DNA of 64,000 nt. Source: Hemicentrotus pulcherrimus (Eukaryota; Echinodermata; Echinoidea; Camarodonta; Strongylocentrotidae). The notes beneath the pieces were generated by a model, which saw nothing but the letters and a program-made list of their open reading frames with translations, had not been told where the DNA came from and ran no database searches. The position numbers and the translations under genes are program-made. The stretch lies in assembly GCA_003118195.1 (NCBI GenBank), contig BEXV01000225.1, positions 125,641 through 189,640 of the forward strand, written 5' to 3'. Positions 43,460 to 56,235 of this stretch are shown piece by piece (positions within the stretch are counted from its first letter, which is position 1; every line of letters begins with the position of its first letter).

Positions 43460-43900
43460 TCATCACTTTAAGTCACAAGTTCTAAAAGAGAAACATGTCT
43501 CCAAGCAGTTCTCCCACTGGCCGCAAAACGCTATTCGCGTTTGATGTACGGCCCTGTCTGGTAAGGCAACCTCCCGAAACCTACATGAATCAGAAATACT
43601 TGACATTCTTAAAGAAAAAAATGTAACTGCAGCAAAGCGAGGGGACAAGATTCTGACTCCTCGACGGTGCCCCTTGGAAGTATCCAAAGATTGCCTGCGA
43701 TACCCATAACAATCGCCCTGCTTGTGGAAATCGGAGAGGGATGATTGGTGGTGTCGGGATCTTCGTGTAAATAAGCCGGGACCGGTATGAAATATGAAGA
43801 AAACAAATGGAAGAGGAGTAATGAGACTTCTACACACACTTGAACAAGCAACGTCAAAGGCTACCTAAACACACCGAGCATAAACCACGCCATCGGGATG
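43460..43900 (-). other. Candidate 5' exon or promoter region of CASZ1 (weak)
   Basis: This block stands out by its CpG content and even base use between AT-rich neighbours. Both strands are fairly open; minus ORFs of 82 and 124 codons overlap here in different frames, neither with a recognisable domain. It could be a noncoding first exon, a promoter or a conserved enhancer. No initiator or TATA element is clear. Confidence 0.25.
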
Positions 43901-44885
43901 GACTGAAGGACTCTCTTATATCAAAGATGGCTACTTAAATGTGACTTTGCCAAAATATATACACTGAAAAATTCATAAAGTAAACACGGTTCACATATCA
44001 TCACGTCATATCTAAAAATAATGTACTTTCATAACACACAAGTGATACTTACACAAAGAAAAAATGATATTAGTACATGCTGATACAGCAATAAAATTAG
44101 GAGAAAAAATATCATGTACAAAATAATTTATAATTTCATACAAATATTTCTTTACTAAGGAAGCAATAAGCAAAGAAGTTTACTGAGAAATGCTCATCTT
44201 AAAAAAAAATTCAATACACTTTCGATCAACAATGATTAAAAATGTTTGTATACTGGGTATGAAGTATAAACTTTGCACATTGTAAAGTTGAATATTGTTG
44301 ATTTAAATCAGAGTGCATTTCATATTCTTTCTAATTGAAATACACATGTCATATTCCTATGTTAGGCTGTCCAGTATTGCTTTTGAAATATATTTGGAAA
44401 TCAACTCCAATGAATAAAAAGATATACAGTAGCTGCTTAAAATATCACCCTATAAATTTGTAAAAATAAAGCCTTTGATGTCATAAAGTTGTTGCCCTTC
44501 ACAGATAATAAGGGACCCCAACCTACAGTGTACTTCAAAACTTGTAGATTTCATCAACTTTACCCCCAGGCTTCCATACAAAAAGATATGGATTTAGGGT
44601 AATGTGTAAATTTCCTCTTCTAACATATACATCTACACTCGCCAAATGTTTGGCCAATGGACATTGCATTCCTTGAATACTTGTTTATTGATTTTTGGTG
44701 AGGCTTTTATGTCTATGCATTAATTTATGTGCTCCTCTCTTGCGCCATATGGCCCTCCTTTTGGAATATCGCCCCAATAAGCGAATTAATTTGTATTCAC
44801 CACAGCAGATTACGTACAAAATACAGCACTGGTATTGATTTTAGAGTATTTTAATGCTAACCGTGAAAATGAGAGAGAAAATTAC

Positions 44886-44909
44886 ACACACTCTCTCTCT
44901 CTCTCTCTG
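44886..44909. repeat. (CT)n microsatellite
   Basis: CACACACTCTCTCTCTCTCT followed at once by an inverse GAGAGAG word. Confidence 0.9.
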
Positions 44910-46395
44910 TTACCGAGAGAGTGCATAAAGTAATTGATTTCATGATGGATGGATGAGGGATAAGAGATAATAGATGTGTTTCAAATATACCATGTACACA
45001 TGTAAATTTTCCAGTTGTCATAATTCAATTCAGCTATTCATTTTATTTATCATACTACAGCAATCGATTATAAATGTAAAATGAGTCCATGTGTAGGTCT
45101 ACAAATAAGTTAAACTTGGAACGATTTTTAGAATAATTTAGGATCATCTTAATTGATGCTGATTCTGATCCACCATTTAACAAATAACTTGGAGGACTCA
45201 CATACAATAAAGGGGGACCCAGGTTCGAAACCATGTCAATTCACAGAGGACTTAAAAAGCCGTCAGCCCCCCTGGTTGCTTACTTACAAGAATATAATAT
45301 GCTTTCTTAGCAGTCAAGTAAAACGATCAAACATTTACAACAAGTAGAGGTATAATGTAGCCCTGACTATCAAATAAGAAGAGCAAAATAAATAAAACAA
45401 GACTAAAGAAATTGGGAGGCTTTCCACTTGAAAAAGGAAGTGAGAATTCTTATCTGTTACATAAACTGATTAAGGTAGCAAGCAGACACACTCCAAAAAT
45501 CCACTAAGACAAAAGACTGTATACTTTCAAAATACCCCTCATAAGACAAATTAAAAAACATTACCATATACATGTAAATATAAATATACATGTGAGGATG
45601 ATTTACCCCCCTCTAATCAACAATAGATCCGGTCCTCTGGCTCTGATACAATTCAATTAAACCCCAGAAAACAGGAGGAATAAATAAGCCTCAGAAAAGG
45701 AGATGGGGCTAATTGTTAATTCTGCCATCTCAGTATTAAGAAAACACAATTACGCTATAAATGTAAGGCTGCCCGATTGATCCCAAATTTGATCATTTAG
45801 GCCGCTGTCTCCAGGCAGAAAGTTACGAAGGGGAAAGAAAATGTAATTATCTCATGTGCTAATTTCTATTGGCCTTCTTATTCAAGAGTTCCTCGTAAGA
45901 GAAATCGTCAGCATCCTTTAATTACTGATAATGAAACTAAACAGTTGTTCTTTTCCTTCTCTTGAAGAAAATCCTTCTTCCTCCTTCCTGTCGTTCTCTG
46001 CTCTACCATGGTCTCCATCATTCCGGAAGAGATGCCACAATGTAATCTTTCTGTTCCCTTTTTCTCTCCCTCTCCCAATAACTAATAATCAGCATTTTCA
46101 CATCAAAGTTATTTTGCAGTCAACTTTGAATATCTTTAAGACCATATATGCTATGATTTTCCATTATCTTGGAGTCTTATCTACCAATTTTGCCATTTTA
46201 AAATAATCAAGACTTCCCATTTTTCTAACCCCATTCAACTGTCACTAGTATCCAACTTTTCTCTTTTTCACATTCTCTCAACCCTCTCTCACTTTCTCTC
46301 CATCCTCTTTCAAATCATTTTTTCTTTCTCTATTTGACTTTATCTTTCTCTTACACCTCTTTCTCTTTGTCACTCCATTCATCCCATCTTTCCTT

Positions 46396-46500
46396 CCTCC
46401 TATTATCCCCCTCCCCCTCTCTCTCTCTCTCTCTCTCTCCCTCTCTCTCTCTCTTTCCCCTCTCTCTCTCTCTCTCTCTCTCTCCCTCTCTTGTTCTCTC
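46396..46500. repeat. (CT)n-rich tract
   Basis: About 100 bases of CT repeats broken by CCC; the flanks from 46250 are also pyrimidine-rich. Confidence 0.95.
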
Positions 46501-49500
46501 CCTCTAAACCTGTCATCTTTCTATCATCCTTAGTCTCTGCTCTATTCTCACCTATAAGCCTGAGCCCAATTTAATTAAACTGATGCAAACCATATCTCCC
46601 GGATATTTTCTTGCACGGGAGGAAAAAATGCTAAGCCATTGAGATCAGTATCACATTCATCTATTCATCTTCTTTTTTTTTTTTAGTATAACCCCAGGGA
46701 ACTAAACATTTGGGAGACACAAACTGCTGAGATTTTCAGAATGCAAACACTGCACTTGCTTTTGAGATTCCAATAATTCATCAAGAAATTAAAGTATTAA
46801 TGGAATCTAAGAAATAGAAAGAAGATGATGAAGATGATGAGGTCGATGCCAGCAATGACAACAACAATAATAATTCCAAAAGAAACGATCATAATAACAA
46901 TTAAACAATAATAATAACACTATAGTAATTAATGTAAGTATAAGACCAAATGGACACTATAAAGTTAAAGACCAGTATACTAAAAGTGGTGAACTTTGCT
47001 CTATCAATGTACCAAAACATCGAACATCATATCATAAACTACAAATTGAGGAAATATAGAATAAAAATAGTTTTGCTCTCTAGATAAGAATATGTGACAT
47101 TGCTGAAATTTGGGTCTACATAGAGGGGTATGGTACACATGGACCCAGAATTTCAATTCCAGGCAACCCCCATCTTAAAGATTTTAAACAGGGAGAATAT
47201 GGATACAGACCCTGAAAAAACAATCCAGCACCCCCCCCCCCCTTCCCCTATAAAGCATGATATAGTGGAACCATGGCTACTTGTTTTAATATTGATATTC
47301 TTTCTAACCTCTGTATAAAAATTATTTAAAAATAAAAAAATTGGGATGAACTTTCATTGTGTCGAAGAATTTCATTCATTTGAAATAGTTACATGTACCG
47401 GTACATGTATAACCACAAAGGCGAACATAGTGCAAAAGTAGGTGACTCAATATGTCCTTTGACACTCTGAACCATCAAAATGCATTACCAAGGCAGTTCT
47501 ATTAATGACATTATTCTAAACACATTCATGCCATTAAGCAACAATACCCTAAACTAGGGCAAAATAAAACAGGTATTCAAGTAGAAAGAGCAGTTATGAC
47601 ATGATATCATGTATAGAATGTCAATCCTCTTTTAATGCTTATGAAATGCATTATCTATAATGAAACAAGAGTTTAATCCATTTTTAAATGTGCCCTCTCC
47701 CTTGGATCATTTGGTTTCGCTTCGATTCTCAATATTTCATTTTGCATCACTCTATTACACTAATGTGATACGGCAATCTATTCCCAAAGCGATGACACAA
47801 GGAATATAATTTCTACATGGAATTTTTCACCGACCAATTAATACACTCTCCAATAGCCTGACCCCAATGCCCCATGCACTACTTAATAATAACTGCAACT
47901 GCATACAGTTGTATACCAAGTGACACTGTACAGGAGAAATTAATTGCACGTTAGATTCATTGCATACCTATGGTAATGGCAAAAATATGTTTATGATAAT
48001 GAACGTTTGTGAAAGGTCATACCGGTATTTCAGGAATCCCGAAACAAGACCCTCATATGGAATTCCTTACGATAAAGGGGATTAGTGGACTAACGAATTG
48101 CTGCTAATGCCGACGGCCAATGCACGAGGGCGTGCATGTTCCTAGCTGATTATTGCCAATATTAGCAATTTAACTGGAATTAAGCAGCAATATTGGTGAT
48201 TGCATGAAGGTTATGCATGGGACTTGGTGTGGGATAGGGACAGCCATGATGGACGTACAACAGGATAATCATAAAATATTCAAAGTCAATTTCAGGCTCT
48301 GAATCAAGAATATACTATGAGAGAGAAAAAATGATATTTGATGAAAACCATGAGCGGTGTGAAAAGCTGTGGACACGGTGATCTACGTGTTAGAGACAGC
48401 TATCGTCTCACTAAGCTGTTAACTTGCTCCTGTAATCTATACATCATGCACTAATTTCATTTAGCAAACTGGTGCAGATGTCATTTGCTCTAGCCATAGA
48501 TTATACGCATGTATGTTTAACAGATATAAATATATATAGCCAGCCGATAGATAGTGTGGCGAGTGTATGAAACGCACAATGTACTCATTCGAGGAATGTG
48601 GTCATAATACGTATGAACCTTTAGAACTGGTGGAGTATCTATAAATAATGTATAAAATTCTGGTGAGGGGCCCCGGCCGAGGGAATGTGCAGATAGACCA
48701 ATTTCTTGGAGTCCCGTATTTGGGAATGGCTAGGTACAAAACGTTATTAGTGACTCCCTCTTCGGCTGATCAAATTCCAGGCGAGAAGCCAGCTGAATTG
48801 GGGCTTCTCAGCTGGATGTTTTGTTTCTCAAGCTAGTTTCTTTCTCCTCCCTTCCCCTCTTTCTTTCTCTTCCCCTTCTCTCTTGCTTCCCTCTCATATC
48901 TTTCCTCTTTCTCTCTTTAGCTCACTCTCTCACCTTCCCTCTTGCTATTTCATGTTACTGTTTGAAAGTAAAGAGCAATATCAATGCTAAAGCCTCTAGA
49001 TGGGATCAATCTTGTAAAGATTCACTTTTCGGAGAATAATATTTAAAAAGACATTCAGCTTAAAAGTGAAAAAGTAAAAACTCTTATGTTGATAATATGA
49101 TGCCTTATTATTCATAGCAAAACTTTACATTTACCATACAAACTTATACAAAAACAAAAATAAAAAGGCCATGTATATCCAGGGCTCGATATTAGCAGGG
49201 TCTAGGAGCAAATTACCCACTAAGGTTAGAATAACCCTTACATTATTTCTTTTCATTAAGTGAAAAGCTCAATTTTGAAAAATTATCATAATTCCTCCTG
49301 ATTGATCCTGATTGGTCAGTGGGAAGCCTTTGTGTAAAAACAAGAGCTTTAAACAATTATTAGGACTATTAAAATTTGTACGAGGTCATTTACAATACAA
49401 AGTGGGATATATGCACTGGACGAGGGAATCGGTTTCACTTGAAACAAATTTCCCCCTCTTCACTCAATCTTATTAAAGTAGGGAAGGCATAATGGTGATT

Positions 49501-51099
49501 AAGATGACATTTCAGTCCAACTCCAAGATACAACTTCTCAAAGTCGATTTCTGGCTCGCACCAAGCCTACGCAACGGTTCTTGGGGCTTCTGTTTTCTGC
49601 ACTGGTCGCCAACCAAGATTGCCAGGGAAAGAACCCCCAATGTGGAATTCATGGAATCTATTCCGTACTCTGATCGGAGCATAATTACCATCTTGCCTGG
49701 CTCTTTCTCGATGTAACCCTTCTGCCCCAATACTAACGAAGCAATGGTAACTGTGGCAAGCAAAGTGTGGTTGCTGGTTTTTAAAAAAATACAATTTTCT
49801 GTCATGAACATGCTATCAAATTCTCATCAATATTAAATAATAATTGAGGTCCTATTCTAAACTACAGACAACCCCCCCCCCCCAACAAAAAATAAAATAC
49901 AATACAATAAACAATGGTAACTAGGTAAACTCATATGAATAGGAAAAAAAAAAAAAGGAAGAAATCATTTCTAATCTAATTTTATACGATTTCAAGTGAT
50001 AGCAATTTTTTTATTCAAAAAAATCAAGGCTGTTTTTTCTACAGTCGCAATTTGTTGACAATTTATTTTTTTACACCTACAGGTGTATATATTTCTTTTT
50101 AAGTTTTGGAAATTTGGAGGAAGCAATTACATTTATAAATCCATCCATGCATGTACATGTATAATCTTATAATTATACTGTCATGATTTTCCAAAAGTTC
50201 ATTAACTTTCTTTATCAGAACTTTCAATACTTCCTACTTTCAATATTTAGAAATATGAACACATTAAATAAAAATTAAGCTGAAGGCATATTAAAATCAT
50301 TGACTCCTTCCCAAATGTTGATACTCTTAGCCTAGTTTCCAGGCCAAATATGTTCTTCTTTTCAATAAAATGAGGTAACCAAGTCTTGTGACAAACACAG
50401 ATCCAAAGGGTTATTAATTCACCCATACATTTAATGAAAGGGGAAAAAATCCTTTTGATTCTTTTAAGCTGATAGCCTGGTATTAAGGCTAAGGAGAAGA
50501 CTTCTAAAAGGTTACTTACAAAGAAACTCTCCTCCTGGATTTTAGACAAAAGATTATATAGACAGCATAAAGCAAAACAAGCACTTATGCTCTATCCAAG
50601 TTGATAGGGTGAAAAAAATAGTAGCAACTCTGAAACGTTTCTAAAGTGAACTAAATTATAAATTTATTGATTAGATTTGAGGAGCAGGCATTGGTGACCG
50701 GTCAATTCACAAGGGTATTTACCTCATCCTCCGTTTGGGTTAAGATTCCTCGAATTTATGAAATTCCTTTTGTACAGTGCACAATGCCCAGTTGGGTTTA
50801 TCACTTTGCTTGCTTGGACTAGTCTAAGCGAAGACCTTACAATAAATGCCTTTATACATGTAACTACAGGAATATTGATATCCAAGGGGAACCTTTTACT
50901 ACAATAATTCTGAGGATACTAAATTATAGATATAGACAAAAATGGAAACAAAACAAGCCCGTATATTTGCATTAGATGTGTATGATACAGACATTATCAT
51001 GCATGACAGCGACAGATATTTTTATAAATTGTTGTTTTTTGCAATAATCAACACAGGCCGTTTTTAAAAACGAGTTGGTATTCATTGCCAGCTCATTTT

Positions 51100-51122
51100 T
51101 CTTCTTCTTCTTCTTCTTCTTC
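51100..51122. repeat. (CTT)n trinucleotide repeat
   Basis: About eight TTC units. Confidence 0.95.
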
Positions 51123-54100
51123 AAGATAATCTGCCTCCTTAAATACTCAAGATTCTTGCAGATGCCGTATACTCGGCCTGGTTGGGGTATGCAGGTGGAC
51201 CATTACACCAGGGTTTTCCCCTACTCTTATACTTTAGTACTGTTAAAATTGTGAGATTCATGAAAATAATGACTCACCATATTCTAGTGTATCAGAAGTG
51301 CCCATTTCATGACACTATTCTTAAATGTGGGAATGTGAATTTTTCAGATAAAGACATGGATATTTATAGAATTCAATTATAATGTGATACCATTTTCATC
51401 AATTCAGTTTATAAGTGGTCTGCATAATTAGTTTTAAATGTGTACTGAATAACAGAAACATGAAACTAATTAATACTTTATCCCACTAAATGGACCCATT
51501 AATAAAATTAAGTGAAAGGAACTGTTATCTCTTTGTTTTGAATGTCACGAGATAAATTATATAAAAGTTGTGTTAATATGTTTTGTAAGGAGAGAGAGAA
51601 AGAGAAAAAAAGGAAGATATAGAAGCAGAACAATTTTTAGGAGATCTCTTAGTCTGCAAATCGCTAATTTGTATCTCAAAACGAGCCAGAAAGGTAAAAT
51701 TTCCTTCTGGCAGCTAACAGACGATATTACAGAAATTGTGATCAAATGTATTCCATAAGATTTATAAAAAAAAACATGAATTCAACATTACCTAAATCAT
51801 TAGCCACTGGAGGCAAATTAAGATCCAAAAATGTCTGTATCCTACTAAGATATCAAGTAAGATGCCATTTCACAAAAGAATGACTTAGACCTGTTGAAGG
51901 CTTACTGCCTTTGTTATAAAACATAATGCTTAAACACACCATCGATTAGGCTAAACTTTTCAGTAGAATATGGGCCTAAATAGCTAACCCTAACCATAAT
52001 CCTAATGTAGCCTATTTCAATTGTTCCTGGAACAAATGTCAGCGCATTGTCTAAAGAACAAGGTCAAAGGTCACAACAGAATCTCATCCTTGTGCATTGT
52101 CTTGTCATTTTCTTCAGCAAGCGCTCTATAATAACCTTACCAAAATAGGGTGATATTAAAAAACCAACATCAATTCTAAGACCTATATACACTGCAAATG
52201 AGTCAGGGAGCTAGTGGATTCAATTAATATTTAAGAGTTCGCATGGAAATTCCATCATCCAGCTGCCAAATTATGCAATTTTGGACTAATTACCCTGTTA
52301 TTCTCTGCTTTAATGAGATAATTAATTACATTATCAGATGTCTACTCAATACTGCACCTTAATATAAACATGATACATCATACACCATGTATCATGCTTT
52401 TCTTTTTCTTCTACCAAAAAAAAAAAAATGGTTACTGTCTTTTTGTGTGCTTGAAAAAGGATATTTAAGTGATCAGTGACATAGGTACACATGGTTCATT
52501 CAATATGTGAATAAGCTCCAAATATTGGAGCTAAAAGGGGAAACTTTTCAACAGGATTTGAAAACAAAACCATAGTATTCAGTGTAAATATTTGTTTTGT
52601 GTTATTTCCCCCCAAAATAAACAGATAAATTATACACTGTTTATGTACGAGTTACATTACTCTTTTATAGTGAACGCACAAATTTTGCATTAATAAATCG
52701 TATACCAAATTGAAAGTTACCATCACACTCTCTTACAATAAATTCAACTTTTCCAAGAATATTAAAGCTGCAATTTCCTCACTTAATTTTCATTCATGAA
52801 ATCTCATTTTTGCTCACATCACTAAATTGCAATGAATTGAATTTATCTAAAAATAGTATCACTGCACCAAATCACAAAATTGATTGATTTCTCGGAAAAT
52901 CAAATGAGATGTCAGTTACTCGGTATCCCTCCTATCCGGATTGAAATACATACAGAATAATCATTAAACTGAAAAGAGGACCATTTACTGTTTTTTTTTT
53001 AACAGTAATCATTCCTATACCATATAAACAAAATGATAATGAATGCTTATTCATTGTTAATCCAGACTAAGAGAATACCAGCAGAATCCCTCCATCCAGC
53101 CTGTTTCACACTTCAAATGCCTCACATTTTTTAGATGCACATTCTTTTGATATCCATATTAGGCTGAGAGAGCATTTCAGTTATTTGTATTCCCTGGCAC
53201 TAAACTGATAAGAGCTATACACAATATACATGTACATGCATACAAATCTTGGAAATGAACATGCCATGATGTAATACCAGTGATTGTCATTACACTGGAG
53301 TGTCTTGTTTTTTAAAGGTAACTCTATCAATTATAGTATGGGAAGTAATTATGATTTAGGAAAGTTGATAGAATTAATGAGCCAAAGGAAAGTCTAAAAT
53401 GTGTTTTTAAAATCAATTTAGCCTACAGTATCTTTTATTTGTTTATGACCCCTTCCCCCACTCTCTATTTCTCTACCCCCCCCCCTCCCTCTCTGCATGC
53501 ATTCTCCCCTATCTATTACTTGTTACTTTATATTTGTTCTTTTTCTCTTCAATATTTCCTTCTCCGTTCTTTCTTTCCCCTCTCTCTATCCTAAATTTGA
53601 AAAATCTAATATAAAACATTACTTTAAATTTAGCGACTACCCGTACGGTATATCTCTACTTACAAATGTATAAGCTTATAACTATGATCTCTGCTTTTAA
53701 GGAGATACATTTTTATTCTTTTACACAATTTCCATATAATTTAATGCAAATTTCAGTGTATTTCAATTCTCAGATCATCTGACAAATAGCTACTTCCATT
53801 TGTGGGATATTTTGAGTGTTCCAGTAGTTTACATGAAACTATACTGAAGATGCCTTCGTAGTGTGGTAGAATGAGAAACATATTGATAATAATTGAAAAT
53901 AATTATTACACTGGTCAACAGCGATATAGCCCTCAAACGTCTGTGATAATTAATATCTCCCCATTCAACCCAATATGCATGTACGCATATATCTCTTCTA
54001 CAAACATTTCCTAAAAATACCCAGCTTCATCACCATCGTAATTGACAAGATCAATATCACCATGGCAACCAATTCTCATCCATTTTTTATCTGCCATACC

Positions 54101-55839
54101 TCATCAATATTGCCTTTAGTGATGTGATGTAACATGGAAGGTTTTTTTCCTCTTCTCTCACTTTTTATTTTTTAGAGATCATTATAAAGTGGAAAGAAAG
54201 CGTTCTTAATTAACGCATTATGGCCTTCATTGAGGGAGGCCAATTAGTGATACGAACCTTACAGCCTAAATTGCTAAAAAGCCTGCTTTTCTGAGTGAGA
54301 TAAATTTCATATGCAAATAACTCATAAAATGGAGTTTTAATTAGAAATAGCTAATGAAAGGAACAGATGCTGGAAATAATTAATGTACACTGCTGGTAAA
54401 GTTAATTGTTATTTTTATAAGCCCCTCTCTATGGCACTGTCCTTTTAGTCTTTTTTCCACTTCTTTTGTATTGAAATTGTCATCTTTGTTTGTCTTTCTC
54501 TTTCTGCACATCTCCTTTTTTCCCCTCTTCATCTCTCTCCCTCTCTCCCATATAAACAACTTAAATGTCCCTCCTTTATTAATTTCCCTGGTCCACTACC
54601 ATATGATAAAAATTATGTTGATATTTTCAGATAAGAGAAAATGAAATTTGCATTATGAGAGTTCCCTATATGAAATTCTAACTAAATTTGATCTACATGT
54701 ACATGTATACAGATCATTTAAAGGATGTTTCAACTTTCAAAATTAAATTTAATTACAACAATTCTCTCTATCCTGAATATGGTGACTTGCTTTTCTATTG
54801 ATAAATGGTATTCTCATGCTTCTATTACATCACATATATTGTGCTCAGATTCCTATAACTTTATAATTTGCCATTATAAATGCAAATACATCTTGAACAA
54901 CAGATATCACCAAATTTCTATCAAACATATTCTAATAACCACCATGTCAAAACAATGCACTGGAATATGATTGATTACCGTATTTGATGTATTTCCATCT
55001 TATTTTTTTCATTTCAGTTGATTTCATTTAATTTCATTTAATTTCATTTAATTTAGCAATGAGTCATCAATCTAAACGAATGTTTACATTATAAACATGG
55101 CTCCATTTCATTTTCATTGCATTGATAAGGAGACTGAGACTGCAAGTAAATTAACTTTTGTATATCTTATTATTTACCACTTGCATTATAAAACATTCAT
55201 TTTTTTTCATCTTCCTCCGATGAAAAAACAAAGGAAGAAAGTAAAAACATGAACTGAAATGAAAGGGACAGTACATAAGAATACATCATAAATGTATATT
55301 TCATAATTATTTGGGCATCAAGAAAATAAAAGGAGAAAGCTGACAATATAAATAAACTTTCCGATGAGTGCAAGACAAAAAGCTTTAGTATTTTCTATAT
55401 TAGATGCTCTTTTTGAATTTTGACTTCACAAAATAAACTTTCATTCAATCCCATTTTTTAAAAACACACATTACAACTATATTTCTTTTCATTTACACAT
55501 TCAATGAACAATTCTAGAAACATAAGGCAACTTTTTATAACCCCTAACCCCCAAGAGAATGGATTCTTTCCTGCATTTCAATAAAACTCTGGAAAGCGGC
55601 GCCATGCGAAAAGGTTCAATAAACAGGGTATTTTAACCCAACGGACTCTATTCATCACTCACCCCTACTCACCCACAATAAACACCCTCTTGCCCACAGT
55701 TGACCTACTTTCCTCTCAAACTTCCAACACTCTATTTCCATCGCATTCTTCTCCGCGACCCCTCTCCATATTTGGGTGCTCTCGACTTTAGAAACATCCT
55801 AAGACTCTGCTAGGTATAGCAGCGGCGCCAAAGCAGTGT

Positions 55840-55845
55840 GGAGAA

Positions 55846-55879
<34 letters not shown>

Positions 55880-56009
55880 AGGGATGGAGATAGAGAGAGA
55901 TGAGGAGGAAACGTAAGATACTGGTAAGTAAATGAGTGGAGATAGTGATGTAAAAAGATAGAGTAAATAGAGTGAAAGACAGAAGAAACAGGAGTAGTGT
56001 GGGATAGAA

Positions 56010-56040
<31 letters not shown>

Positions 56041-56235
56041 AATGGAGAATTAAGAAAAATAGAGGAGGCAATATAAGATACAGGAAAGTAAACACATAGA
56101 GAGATTGACATTTAAAAAAAGTGATAAGAGTAAAAAGAGAGAGAGAGACAGATAGAAGAAACAGGAAAAGAGAGATGGAGAGAGAGAGAAAAAAAAGAAT
56201 AGGGGAGAAGAGGAGGGAGAGAGAGAGAGCAACAC
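55840..56235. repeat. GA-rich purine tract
   Basis: Several AGAGAGAG blocks within 400 bases of purine-rich DNA on the + strand. Long Ser/Leu ORFs on the minus strand are artefacts of it. Confidence 0.92.

Noticed and set aside
45218..45236. B-box-like GGTTCGAAACC suggesting a tRNA
   Set aside because: No D arm, anticodon arm or acceptor pairing could be found around it.
49492..49811. Opposed ORFs of 74 (+) and 99 (-) codons
   Set aside because: Mixed composition, but no family match and no splice signals that fit; could equally be conserved noncoding DNA.
55788..56235. Minus ORFs of about 100 codons
   Set aside because: Product of the GA-rich tract.
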